From contig JAWKMJ010000018.1 in the NCBI GenBank assembly GCA_041392305.1, positions 22,953-86,952 of the forward strand: a stretch of DNA of 64,000 bases, read 5' to 3'. Numbering within the stretch: the first letter of the stretch is position 1; each line of letters begins with the position of its first letter. Positions 16,731 through 24,995 of this stretch are shown here, one piece after another. The position numbers and the translations under genes are program-made. The DNA is from JAGQYP01 sp041392305. Lineage in GTDB: Bacteria; Bacteroidota; Bacteroidia; Flavobacteriales_D; Crocinitomicaceae. The notes beneath the pieces are model-generated. The model saw only the letters and a program-made list of their open reading frames with translations. It did not search any database and was not told the origin of the DNA.

Positions 16731-16789
16731 ATTCGATGAGGATCGAAATAATTAAAGAATATTCAAGCTACATATCGGAAACGAACTCG

Positions 16790-16824
16790 AGAAGATCGAA
16801 CCATTTCGATCTTCTTTATTTTTG
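16790..16824 (+). terminator. Strong hairpin terminator
   Basis: A perfect 11-bp stem, AGAAGATCGAA (16790-16800) with TTCGATCTTCT (16805-16815), has the loop CCAT and a T-rich tail. It probably ends the CHAT operon, or a short RNA started at the -7 box at 16723. Confidence 0.75.
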
Positions 16825-16879
16825 CTTGAATCGTTTTTTTGAAAAACAAAATTCAAATATGTGCTAATCTGAACACGAA

Positions 16880-17641
16880 ATGTATCCTAAAATTCTAATC
16901 ATCATACCTTGTTACAATGAAGCCGAAAGACTGGAAAAACAGGCATTTATTGATTTTGTGAAATGTGAACCCGATTTTCATTTTCTATTTGTAAATGATG
17001 GAAGTAAGGATCAAACCGAAAAGATCATCCTGGACCTTGAATCTGAGAATCTTAATTTCTTTGCACATAGTCTTAGCTCAAATAAAGGCAAAGCTGAAGC
17101 CATTCGAAGTGGGGTAAATTTTGCTTCGGGCAATAACTTGGAATTCGATTTTATAGGCTATATAGACGCAGATTTAGCTGTACCACTCTCAGAACTTATT
17201 CTTCTTAGGAAACAAATTATTGAAAACCATAAACTGAAATTTTTAATGGGGGTTCGTCTTGCACGTCTTGGAGCAAATATCCAAAGGAACAATACAAGAC
17301 ATTATATGGGTCGTGTTTTTGCTACGGTTGTTAGTACAATGCTTCATGAACCCACATACGACACCCAATGCGGAGCAAAACTAATACACAGAGATATTGC
17401 TCGTCAACTTTTTGCTGACTCTTTCACTAGTAGGTGGTTTTTTGACGTCGAACTCATTTTTAGAATAAAAAAATACTTTCCCGAACTACTCAAAAATAAT
17501 CAGGTACTCGAAGTTCCCCTCAACGTTTGGATTGAAAAAGGAGACTCTAGACTCAAGATGATTGATTTTCTTAAAGCTCCTGTCGAACTTTTGAGCATTA
17601 AAAGTAGATATAGCAAGAGCAAGAGTAGGGAGCAAGAGTAG
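16880..17641 (+). CDS. GT2 glycosyltransferase, polyprenyl-phosphate hexose synthase type
   Basis: A 253-residue GT-A enzyme resembling dolichyl-phosphate beta-glucosyltransferases. It shows IIPCYNEAERL (about 8-18), VNDGSKD (about 38-44), the DxD metal motif DAD (96-98) and the late TQCGAKLI segment. It would make a lipid-linked sugar at the inner membrane, a plausible donor for the GT39 protein encoded at 18441. The C-terminal tail, KSKSREQE and just before, and the TAG stop are encoded by the first units of a tandem repeat array, so the native stop was probably lost or overwritten. Confidence 0.85.
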   Translation: MYPKILIIIPCYNEAERLEKQAFIDFVKCEPDFHFLFVNDGSKDQTEKIILDLESENLNFFAHSLSSNKGKAEAIRSGVNFASGNNLEFDFIGYIDADLAVPLSELILLRKQIIENHKLKFLMGVRLARLGANIQRNNTRHYMGRVFATVVSTMLHEPTYDTQCGAKLIHRDIARQLFADSFTSRWFFDVELIFRIKKYFPELLKNNQVLEVPLNVWIEKGDSRLKMIDFLKAPVELLSIKSRYSKSKSREQE

Positions 17642-17778
17642 GGAGCAAGAGTAGGGAGCAAGAGTAGGGAGCAAGAGTAGGGAGCAAGAGTAGGGAGCAA
17701 GAGTAAGGAGCAAGAGCAAGAGCAAGAGCAAGAGTAGGGAGCAAGAGCAAGAGCAAGAGTACGGAGCAAGAGTACGGA
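17612..17778 (+). repeat. GAGCAAGAGTAGG tandem array (13-mer and 6-mer units)
   Basis: About 165 bases of tandem repeat are built from a 13-base unit (GAGCAA plus GAGTAGG) repeated about six times, followed by hexamer GAGCAA runs and further mixed units. It starts within the last codons of the GT2 gene and fills the gap to the PhnA-like gene. A related 6+7 array lies at 58745-58805, and hexamers of the same word lie inside arsI. Confidence 0.9.
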
Positions 17779-17785
17779 TTAGGAG

Positions 17786-17806
17786 AACTTAGAACTTAGA
17801 ACAAAA
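17786..17806 (+). repeat. AACTTAG heptamer array upstream of the PhnA-like gene
   Basis: AACTTAG AACTTAG is followed by AACAAAA and ends one base before the ATG of the PhnA-like gene. The same word occurs at 36354-36409 and 58806-58833. Confidence 0.75.
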
Positions 17807-17807
17807 T

Positions 17808-18374
17808 ATGAAACAAACAGAACAAGAATTATTGACTAGAAGTAACTCCACTTGTGAATTATGTGGATCGAAAGAAAATTTATCACCTATAGCTGTGGAG
17901 CCTCGGGAAGACAACTTATTGGTTTGTGCTACTTGTAAAGCGCAAATAGAAAACCCGGATAGCATGGATGCGAACCATTGGCGCTGTTTGAATGACTCCA
18001 TGTGGAGCGAATTCCCAGCGGTTAAAATCATGGCTTGGCGACTATTAAACCGAATTCAGGCGGAAGGTTGGCCAAGAGATTTATTGGACATGCTTTATTT
18101 GGATGATGAAGAATCTGATTGGGCCAAGGCATCAGGAGATGGTGTTGAAGCAGACGAAAATGCTGTTGTCCATAGGGATTCCAATGGAGCCGTACTTGAA
18201 GCCGGGGATACTGTTGTTCTGATCAAAGACTTGGATGTAAAAGGTGCCAATTTTACTGCTAAAAGAGGGACGGCCGTAAGAAACATTACTTTGGTGCATG
18301 ATAATCCAGAACAGATTGAAGGCCGAGTGGAAGGTCAGAAAATTGTGATTTTGACTCAGTACGTGAAGAAATAA
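17808..18374 (+). CDS. PhnA family protein with zinc ribbon
   Basis: A 188-residue protein. The N-terminus has a four-Cys zinc ribbon (C16, C19, C40, C43). The middle has the helical HWRCLNDSMWSE..AVKIMAWRLL segment seen in long PhnA-like proteins. The C-terminus (about 120-188) is the PhnA domain with D.NG..LE.GD.V.LIKDL and RGT.VRNI. The link to phosphonate use is historical; the function is unknown and phn genes are absent here. It lies between two glycosyltransferase genes. Confidence 0.85.
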   Translation: MKQTEQELLTRSNSTCELCGSKENLSPIAVEPREDNLLVCATCKAQIENPDSMDANHWRCLNDSMWSEFPAVKIMAWRLLNRIQAEGWPRDLLDMLYLDDEESDWAKASGDGVEADENAVVHRDSNGAVLEAGDTVVLIKDLDVKGANFTAKRGTAVRNITLVHDNPEQIEGRVEGQKIVILTQYVKK

Positions 18375-18440
18375 AAATTTTAGATTGAAAAGGCAGTATA
18401 GATCCTATTCGTACTTCTAAAATCGTAAATCATACTTCAA

Positions 18441-20033
18441 ATGCCCTTAAGCTCATTTAGTCTAGAACAAATTTTTCCGCTCTACATTGCAGCAGGCTTG
18501 TTGTTTGTTTCTATGATGCTTTGGCCTAAACAACGAACACTTGGCTTGCTCTTTCTTGTTCTCGGTGCGTTTGGAATGTCTTATTTTGTCTGCGCTCTGG
18601 ATCCTTTTTTAATGGTTTGGGATGAACAGTACCATGCGCTGGTTGGGAAAAATATGAGTACGGATTTTTTCACACCGATGCTGTACAATGGAAATCCCGT
18701 TCCACATGATCCACATCTTTGGATTGAAAATGAAATTTGGCTCCACAAACAACCTTTTTTTCTATGGCAAATTGCACTTTCCATTAAGATTTTTGGTCCT
18801 TCGGTAATGGCAGTTAGATTGCCCAGCATGATCTTGTTTTCCATTCTCCCATTTCTCATCTACCGAATTGGAAAAATTGCTATAAATGAAAACACGGGAT
18901 ATTTAGGTGGACTGCTTTTCAGTTGTTCCTATTTCGCTCTAGGACTTTCTGCTGGCCACTTTCATACGGATCATAATGACCTGTCATTTCTTTTTTACCT
19001 CACAGCTAGTTTTTGGGCATGGTTTGAATACCAAAATTCAAATAAGAAATACTGGTTGATTCTCATTGGGGTTTTCAGCGGATTTGCTGTGCTAACAAAA
19101 TGGTTAATGGGACTTCTTGTCTATGTAATTTGGTTCTTGACAGAGTTCTTTTTCGACAAGGAAAATAGATGGAAAATCAAAACATACATTCCACTTTTTG
19201 GATCTGAACTGATTTCGGTTCTTATCTTTCTTCCATGGCAGATTTATATCTTAAACCAATGGCCCGAACAAGCTAATTACGAGTTTGCCTACAATTCCAA
19301 GCATTTCTTTGAACCTGTAGAAGGTCATGCCGGCACCATTTGGTATCATTTTCAAGAAGGCGCAGATTACATGTATGGCTCGGGAGATGGTAATCCCAAA
19401 AATGGATTTGGTTGGTTTGACTTCTTACTAACTCTTGGCCTGATTTCCTTGCTTTTTAAAGTGGAAAAAAGAAAACAATTGAGCATGATTTTGAGCACAG
19501 TTGTATTCATTTACCTTTTCTATTCCATTGCGGAAACAAAAATGCCCGCTTTTACTGTAATTGCCATGCCCTTTTTACTTCTAGGTGCTGGAACATTTCT
19601 AGATACTTTGTTTGATCGTTTGAAAGAAAAATGGAAATCGGTTGTCTTGCACCATCTGCTTTTTATAGGGTTTACAGGATACATATTGGTCAATTTCCTT
19701 AATATTGATCGGGTTGAAATGCATCATTCTGAGAATCCACGGCAAAAAAATCCCGTCAGAGAATCCTTAATACGGAATCATAAATTTGTTGTTCAAGTCA
19801 GAGAAATGAATCTGGACGAAAACTACCTTATTTTCAACACCAACATGACTGTACATGGAAATATTCCCATAATGTTTTTTACTGGTTTAAAAGCCTATGA
19901 TTACTTACCAAAAAAGGAATGGATACCCGAACTTAAATCGAAGAATTATAAAATTGCCGTGATGCAAGACGGCGTTCTACCAGATTATATCCAAAACGAT
20001 CCCGAAATATTAATTATTCACCCAAATGAATAA
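18441..20033 (+). CDS. GT39-like membrane glycosyltransferase (GT-C fold)
   Basis: A 530-residue polytopic protein with about 11-12 predicted TM helices. The first extracytoplasmic loop carries the acidic motif D61-E62 in VWDEQYHA, typical of GT-C enzymes of the PMT/ArnT type, followed by HKQPFFLWQ. Such enzymes move a sugar from a polyprenyl phosphate to lipid or protein on the outer face of the inner membrane. The GT2 gene at 16880 could supply the donor. The acceptor is unknown. Confidence 0.82.
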   Translation: MPLSSFSLEQIFPLYIAAGLLFVSMMLWPKQRTLGLLFLVLGAFGMSYFVCALDPFLMVWDEQYHALVGKNMSTDFFTPMLYNGNPVPHDPHLWIENEIWLHKQPFFLWQIALSIKIFGPSVMAVRLPSMILFSILPFLIYRIGKIAINENTGYLGGLLFSCSYFALGLSAGHFHTDHNDLSFLFYLTASFWAWFEYQNSNKKYWLILIGVFSGFAVLTKWLMGLLVYVIWFLTEFFFDKENRWKIKTYIPLFGSELISVLIFLPWQIYILNQWPEQANYEFAYNSKHFFEPVEGHAGTIWYHFQEGADYMYGSGDGNPKNGFGWFDFLLTLGLISLLFKVEKRKQLSMILSTVVFIYLFYSIAETKMPAFTVIAMPFLLLGAGTFLDTLFDRLKEKWKSVVLHHLLFIGFTGYILVNFLNIDRVEMHHSENPRQKNPVRESLIRNHKFVVQVREMNLDENYLIFNTNMTVHGNIPIMFFTGLKAYDYLPKKEWIPELKSKNYKIAVMQDGVLPDYIQNDPEILIIHPNE

Positions 20034-20072
20034 GCTATTCCTTTCATAACTAATTTATTACTTCTTTTTCCT

Positions 20073-20080
20073 TATCTTTG
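20073..20080 (+). promoter_or_regulatory. -7 promoter box TATCTTTG for the T9SS protein gene
   Basis: An exact TAnnTTTG match 33 bases before the chosen ATG at 20114. It supports the shorter start, since an upstream in-frame start at 20078 would overlap the promoter. No clear -33 TTG is seen. Confidence 0.5.
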
Positions 20081-20113
20081 ATTGAATCATTTATCAATTT
20101 AAACTCATTTGCT

Positions 20114-21508
20114 ATGAAGAAATTCTACGTTGCTTTAACCGCTTTATCTTTTACACTTTTCGGAATCGCTCAAACCGAAATTGAACCATTTGCCCCTTCT
20201 GTACCTGGTACTTATTTAGGAGATTTTCAAACTTTTTCTCAAAGCGCCAACGTCCCTGCTACTTCTACTTTTGATGAAGAAGGAGATGTAGGGTCTTATT
20301 TTTGGCTATGTGAAAATGGAACAAGCTTTCCAACTATTGGAGGGAACCCTAACTACGCTTACTGCAGCGTCAACCCTGGAAGCTCTCTTACTTTAATTAC
20401 CCCTTCGATCGATTTTGGTGTCAACACAACCAACCCAACGGTTAGTTTTAATTATCTAATCGATGACGGTACAATCACTGCCTCAATAGCAGGAATTATT
20501 GGTTTATCGAATCTAGAAGTAATGTACAAAGAAGGTGTTGGGGGAAGTTGGAATTCTTTGGCAACCTATACCACAGCGACTGCAAATTGGACAAACATTT
20601 CCTTACCAATTACAGGAGCAACAAATTTGAATGATATTTATATTGGATTTAAAGTGACTACTGTAACGCCGGGAGTAGGTTTACCAGGTGGTTTAGTGGT
20701 ACTAGATGATATTATTGTCACTGGAGAATCTGCTTGCAGTAATACAACAAATACGCTAAATGTTCCTGCTTGTGATTCTTATACAGTTCCTAGTGGAGAT
20801 GAGATGTATACAGCTTCTCAAACAAATATCAAGGATACCATTCCGAATGTGGCAGGATGTGATAGTTTGTTGACCATCAATTTAACTATGGGGTTCTCGA
20901 ACACCGGTTCAGACATGGTAAGTGCTTGTGATTCTTTGGTTTGGATAGATGGAAACACTTATTACACTGACAACAATTCTGCTACCCATATCCTGACAAA
21001 TCAAGATGGTTGTGATTCTGTTGTTACGCTTAATTTAACAGTAACAACACTAGATCTCAATGTTTCTGTTAATGATCCGGTATTAACAGCAGATCAATCT
21101 GGTGCAGCTTATGTTTGGATGAATTGTGCCGATTCTATTCCTATTTCAGGAGCCAACAATCAATCCTTCACCCCATCTTCAAACGGCGATTATGCGGTGG
21201 AAATCACATTGAATGGTTGTAAAGACACCTCGACTTGTAATACGATTGCAACAGTTTCTTTGGATGAAAATGGATTGTCTGACCTCAGCATTTTCCCAAA
21301 TCCGACTTCAGGAAACATTTCCATTGATTTTGGTACATGGAATACTTCAAAGGTCACTATTTTCTCTGCTTCTGGCCAAGAAGTCTTCTCAATGGAGCAG
21401 AAAGGTGAGAAAATTATTCAATTCGATTTTGATCAACCAAAAGGCGTTTACTTGATTGAAATTCGAAACAATCTTGAAGTTGTTCATAAGCGCTTAGTCA
21501 AACAGTAA
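20114..21508 (+). CDS. Secreted T9SS cargo protein with type A sorting domain
   Basis: A 464-residue protein. A signal peptide (about 1-18, ending GIAQ) is followed by a jelly-roll or choice-of-anchor type domain (about 25-205). Two cysteine-bearing repeats of the CDSYTVPSG...GCDSLLTINLT type (about 215-330) come next, and the protein ends in a T9SS type A sorting domain (about 390-464; IFPNPTSGNISIDF, then GVYLIEI and RLVKQ). It is exported across the outer membrane and attached or released. The ATG at 20114 is preferred because it gives the signal peptide and follows a -7 box. The ligand is unknown. Confidence 0.88.
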   Translation: MKKFYVALTALSFTLFGIAQTEIEPFAPSVPGTYLGDFQTFSQSANVPATSTFDEEGDVGSYFWLCENGTSFPTIGGNPNYAYCSVNPGSSLTLITPSIDFGVNTTNPTVSFNYLIDDGTITASIAGIIGLSNLEVMYKEGVGGSWNSLATYTTATANWTNISLPITGATNLNDIYIGFKVTTVTPGVGLPGGLVVLDDIIVTGESACSNTTNTLNVPACDSYTVPSGDEMYTASQTNIKDTIPNVAGCDSLLTINLTMGFSNTGSDMVSACDSLVWIDGNTYYTDNNSATHILTNQDGCDSVVTLNLTVTTLDLNVSVNDPVLTADQSGAAYVWMNCADSIPISGANNQSFTPSSNGDYAVEITLNGCKDTSTCNTIATVSLDENGLSDLSIFPNPTSGNISIDFGTWNTSKVTIFSASGQEVFSMEQKGEKIIQFDFDQPKGVYLIEIRNNLEVVHKRLVKQ

Positions 21509-21530
21509 TTTCACGAATTAAAATAACGAA

Positions 21531-21558
21531 AGGGCTACTCAAGGGGTAGCCTTTTTTA
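21531..21558 (+). terminator. Rho-independent terminator
   Basis: GGCTAC (21533-21538) pairs with GTAGCC (21546-21551) and is followed by six T residues, just after the T9SS protein gene. Confidence 0.8.
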
Positions 21559-21599
21559 TTGCTTTTAAGAAAACCACCTGTAATAGCTAGATTATTTGC

Positions 21600-21607
21600 T
21601 ATTTTTG
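21600..21607 (+). promoter_or_regulatory. -7 promoter box TATTTTTG upstream of mscS
   Basis: A match to TAnnTTTG 10 bases before the mscS-like ATG. The very short leader suggests that either the start is a little downstream (ATG at 21627) or the box is fortuitous. Confidence 0.3.
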
Positions 21608-21617
21608 CGGCTACCAA

Positions 21618-22514
21618 ATGGAATTTATGAGTCTTTCTGTTAATACATGGATCACCATGGGGGTGATTTTAGTTCTGGCAATTATTGTCACCCGAACGAT
21701 CCGTTTCCTTATTGCCAAGGCCAACAAGCACTCCATTGAAAAACAGAAAGATCTAACCCGCATCAATTTCTTTAAAAATGCGATTTCTTTCGTTATTTGG
21801 TTGGTCGCCATCGGAATTATTATTTCCATGGTACCTGCGCTTAGATCTGTAGCCGTTACACTTTTAGCTGGAGCCGGTATTTTAGTGGCTGTGATTGGAT
21901 TCGCCGCACAGGAGGCTTTTGCGAACATTATTGGTGGTATTTTCATCATTATTTTTAAACCCTTTCGGATTGGGGACATGATTAAAGTAGGCGCCTTAGA
22001 TTATGGTATTGTTGAGGATATCACTTTAAGACATACAGTTATCGTAAATTTTGAAAATAAACGAATCATTGTGCCTAACTCAAAAATCAGTTCAGACAAT
22101 ATCATCAATGATTCGATTGAAGATGAACGAGTTTGTCGTTTTATTGAGGTTGGAATTAGTTATGATTCGGATTTGGATCTAGCTATTAAAATTATGCAAG
22201 AAGAAGCAATGAAGCACCCACTATGTGTCGATAACCGTACTTCAAAAGAAAAGAAAAAAGGCTACCCTCAGATAGAAGTCCGGTTTCTTCGTTTCAACGA
22301 TTATAGTATTGATCTTCGCGCTTATGTGTGGACGAATGATCCGTTAACAGCCCTTCGTATGCACAGTGATATCAACCGGTTAATAAAATTGCGTTTCGAC
22401 AAAGAAGGTATTGAGATTCCTTTTCCATATCGCACGATTGTTTATAAAAAGGATTTGGAAGAAAAGCAAAATATTGGGAATCCAAACACTTCAAATGAAG
22501 ATTTAGATTCCTGA
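21618..22514 (+). CDS. MscS-type mechanosensitive ion channel
   Basis: A 298-residue inner-membrane protein with three TM helices (about 8-25, 52-75, 80-110). The pore-lining TM3 and beta domain show the family signature GAGILVAVIGFAAQEAFANI, then KPFRIGDMIKVG, VEDITLRHTVI and VPNSKISSDNI. It opens under membrane tension and releases solutes during osmotic downshift. The gene ends 12 bases inside the convergent beta-CASP gene. The ATG at 21627 is an alternative start. Confidence 0.92.
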   Translation: MEFMSLSVNTWITMGVILVLAIIVTRTIRFLIAKANKHSIEKQKDLTRINFFKNAISFVIWLVAIGIIISMVPALRSVAVTLLAGAGILVAVIGFAAQEAFANIIGGIFIIIFKPFRIGDMIKVGALDYGIVEDITLRHTVIVNFENKRIIVPNSKISSDNIINDSIEDERVCRFIEVGISYDSDLDLAIKIMQEEAMKHPLCVDNRTSKEKKKGYPQIEVRFLRFNDYSIDLRAYVWTNDPLTALRMHSDINRLIKLRFDKEGIEIPFPYRTIVYKKDLEEKQNIGNPNTSNEDLDS

Positions 22515-23906
22515 AAATAGCACAGAGCTCTCAAGATAATTGGGGATTTCTACATTCCAATCCAAAATATCCTCAATCTTTTGCTTAAATGCCTTAGTAC
22601 GATCAGGTTCACCATGTACCAAAAAGGTTTTCTTGGGCGCTTTCTGAATACAGGAAATCCACTTCATCAATTCATCCTGATCCGCGTGTGCGGAAAGTCC
22701 CTCGGTGAATTCAACCTTACAATTCACTTTAACATTTTGACCGAAAATAGATACATGCTCCGCACCTTCGAGTATTTCTCTACCTTTTGTCCCTTCGGCT
22801 TGATAACCAACAATGATTAAAGTGTCGTTATAGTTAGGTAAACGGTTGTATAAATGATGCATGATCCTTCCTCCCTGCATCATTCCACTTGCAGATATGA
22901 TAATGGCATCTTTTTCAATCAAATTGAGTGCAATTGAATCCTGATGAGAATTGATGATTTTTAAATTCTTCCTTAAATCCAAAAAAGTATTATCCTCTTC
23001 CATTTGGGCAAAATTCAATTTATGGAATCGATGATGTTTCACATACAATTGGGTAGCAGAAATCGCCATTGGTGAATCCATATAAACATTTACAGGTGGA
23101 ATCATTTTCTTTTTAAATAACTCATTCAGAAAATAAAGAATGTTCTGAGTTCGCCCAATTGAAAACGCAGGGATGAGCACGACTCCTCCCCTATTAAATG
23201 TTTCAGAAAAAATTCTTTTAAAATCTTCCATCGGGTACTCATAGGGGTTGGAACGATCCCCATAAGTGGATTCCACAAACAAAATATCTGTTTGTTTGAC
23301 CGGATCAGGGGTATAAAGTATAGGATCGTTATAGCGACCCAGGTCACCTGAGAAAACCAATTTCTTCGATTGTTGATCTCCTTTCAGAAAAACTTCTACT
23401 ATAGAAGCCCCTAAAATATGTCCAGCATTCTTGAAATTGATGGAAATCTGATCATTTAAAGCAAATCGCTCATGAAAATCATAGCCAATTAAATTGGGTA
23501 AAACCAATTCTACATCTTCGGAATCGTACAATGGTTTGGGATCTTTATGTCTAGAATATCCTTTTTTCTTAGCCCATTCAGCCTCTTCTTCCTGCAGTTT
23601 CGCAGAATCCTTCAATAAAAGTTCGACCAAATCACAACTCGCGATAGTGCAATGTACTTTTCCTTGATATCCATTTTTAAATAGTCGCGGTAAATATCCT
23701 GAATGATCCAAATGAGCATGAGTCAAAACTACGGCATCAATGGTGGAGGGATCAATTGGAAAATCATCCCAGTTTCGCTCACGAATATCTCGTGGACCTT
23801 GAAAAAGTCCGCAATCAATCATCAACCGGAAGTCATCTATCTCCAATAAATACTTGGATCCTGTAACGGTTCCTGCTCCTCCTAAAAACTTCACTCTAAC
23901 GTCCAT
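22503..23906 (-). CDS. MBL-fold beta-CASP nuclease (YSH1/CPSF-like)
   Basis: A 467-residue protein. The metallo-beta-lactamase part shows GGAGTVTGSKYL, the HxHxDH motif THAHLDHSGYLPRLF (about 61-75), GHILGAS and SGDLGR. The beta-CASP part follows, with FVESTYGDR, PAFSIGRTQ, SGMMQGGR and a final VHGE. Relatives cut RNA as endo- or exonucleases. It is full length and single, and its 3' end overlaps the mscS-like gene by 12 bases in convergent orientation, so the two transcripts can form an antisense overlap. Confidence 0.9.
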   Translation of the reverse strand: MDVRVKFLGGAGTVTGSKYLLEIDDFRLMIDCGLFQGPRDIRERNWDDFPIDPSTIDAVVLTHAHLDHSGYLPRLFKNGYQGKVHCTIASCDLVELLLKDSAKLQEEEAEWAKKKGYSRHKDPKPLYDSEDVELVLPNLIGYDFHERFALNDQISINFKNAGHILGASIVEVFLKGDQQSKKLVFSGDLGRYNDPILYTPDPVKQTDILFVESTYGDRSNPYEYPMEDFKRIFSETFNRGGVVLIPAFSIGRTQNILYFLNELFKKKMIPPVNVYMDSPMAISATQLYVKHHRFHKLNFAQMEEDNTFLDLRKNLKIINSHQDSIALNLIEKDAIIISASGMMQGGRIMHHLYNRLPNYNDTLIIVGYQAEGTKGREILEGAEHVSIFGQNVKVNCKVEFTEGLSAHADQDELMKWISCIQKAPKKTFLVHGEPDRTKAFKQKIEDILDWNVEIPNYLESSVLFSGI

Positions 23907-24066
23907 TCAATTTATCTTTATGGTATACTTGGTAGTCCTTAAACTTTAAACGGTCTGTCTATCCGTCAAAAAACCTTCCATGAAAATAGAAGAAATAGCT
24001 GAATATTTAACAGAACAGAAATAAAAATGAAAAAATTTTAAATTTACATCGTTTTCTTACATTATT

Positions 24067-24082
24067 ATCGTAATTTTACGAT
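24067..24082. promoter_or_regulatory. Predicted ArsR operator
   Basis: A perfect 16-base palindrome, ATCGTAA-TT-TTACGAT, lies 18 bases before the arsR ATG. Its size, position and sequence style fit ArsR/SmtB-family operators, so it likely mediates self-repression relieved by arsenite. Confidence 0.8.
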
Positions 24083-24100
24083 GTTAATTAATTGTCAGAA

Positions 24101-24427
24101 ATGGAAAAGTTTGATTCAAAAACAGTTGAAATCGCAGAAATAGCAAAAGCTCTTGGCCATCCAGCAAGAATTGAAATCATGAAAGTGCTAGCGGAAAAAC
24201 AGATGTGCATTTGCGGAGAAATCGTTGAAATTCTACCCTTATCTCAATCTACAGTTTCCCAGCATTTAAAAGAACTAAAAAAAATAGGCTTGATTCAAGG
24301 TGAAATTGAGGGTAAAAAATCTTGCTACTGTATTAACTGGGATCGATTATTGCTCTTTCATGGTCATTTTGATGATTTCTTCCAAAATCTGCTCAACCAA
24401 AAGTCAAAATTTAATCAATGTTGTTAA
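24101..24427 (+). CDS. arsR: ArsR family arsenic-responsive repressor
   Basis: A 108-residue winged-helix repressor. The DNA-recognition helix is SQSTVSQHLKELKKIG and the metalloid-binding site is the C36-x-C38 pair in MCICGEIV, equivalent to the ELCVCDL site of classical ArsR. A terminal Cys pair (C107-C108) could supply more thiols. The ATG at 24101 is chosen over an in-frame TTG three codons upstream. The palindrome at 24067-24082 is the likely operator. It is the first gene of the arsR-arsI-arsC-acr3 operon, with arsI starting 2 bases after its stop. Confidence 0.92.
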   Translation: MEKFDSKTVEIAEIAKALGHPARIEIMKVLAEKQMCICGEIVEILPLSQSTVSQHLKELKKIGLIQGEIEGKKSCYCINWDRLLLFHGHFDDFFQNLLNQKSKFNQCC

Positions 24428-24429
24428 TT

Positions 24430-24993
24430 ATGAAAAAAGAAATTTTCCCAAGAATGCATGTTTCATGCTATGTTAAAGATTTAGATCAAACGATCGCATT
24501 TTACAACCAGTTTTTTGGTAAGGAACCTGATAAAATTAAAGAACAATACACAAAATATGTTCTTGAATCTCCTTCTTTAATCATTTCATTTATAGAAAAT
24601 AAGGATCGTGTCATGGCCAATTTTGGTCATCTTGGTTTTCAAGTTGAAACTAAAGAAGAATTAGAGCAGAAATTGCAAATTGCCAAAGCCCAAGGAATTG
24701 TAAGTATAGAAGAAATTGGAACCAGCTGTTGTTATGCTGAACAAGATAAATTTTGGGTAACAGATCCAAGCGGCATTCAATGGGAAGTATATTATTTCCA
24801 TAAGGATGTGGAATTCAATGATCCAAAATATGCTGACTCCATGGCTTCGCAATGCTGCAGTGGTAGTGGGGAGCAGGAGCAAGAGCAAGAGCAAGAGAGA
24901 TTGGGTGAGAATGAGAATGAGAAGAAGAAGTTGAAGCTGGTGGATGTGAAGCAGGATAATTCGGTATGTGTGCCGGGTAATGGTTGTTGTTAG
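24430..24993 (+). CDS. arsI: ArsI-like organoarsenical C-As lyase (glyoxalase fold)
   Basis: A 187-residue vicinal-oxygen-chelate protein. Expected function: dioxygen-dependent cleavage of the C-As bond of methylarsenite. Predicted metal ligands H10, H67 and E119 and the substrate-binding Cys pair C100-C101 (GTSCCYA..DKFWVTDP) match the spacing reported for ArsI enzymes. The ATG at 24430 directly follows the arsR stop. The C-terminal tail has the usual Cys pairs (QCC, GNGCC), but between them is an in-frame hexamer array giving EQEQEQEQER and ENENEK. The tail is presumably disordered and the enzyme still functional. A CadI-type assignment is the alternative. Confidence 0.85.
   Translation: MKKEIFPRMHVSCYVKDLDQTIAFYNQFFGKEPDKIKEQYTKYVLESPSLIISFIENKDRVMANFGHLGFQVETKEELEQKLQIAKAQGIVSIEEIGTSCCYAEQDKFWVTDPSGIQWEVYYFHKDVEFNDPKYADSMASQCCSGSGEQEQEQEQERLGENENEKKKLKLVDVKQDNSVCVPGNGCC
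24871..24930 (+). repeat. GAGCAA/GAGAAT hexamer array inside arsI
   Basis: About ten 6-base units (GAGCAG, GAGCAA three times, GAGAGA, then GAGAAT units) encode a Glu-Gln/Glu-Asn tail. The word is the same as in the intergenic array at 17612-17778. Here the unit length is a multiple of three, so the frame is kept. Confidence 0.85.
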
Positions 24994-24995
24994 GT

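Noticed and set aside
17486..17769. Leftward open frames with repeated TLAPYSCSLLLL segments
   Set aside because: These are antisense translations of the GAGCAAGAGTAGG repeat array and the GT2 3' end; they have no start context or known domain.
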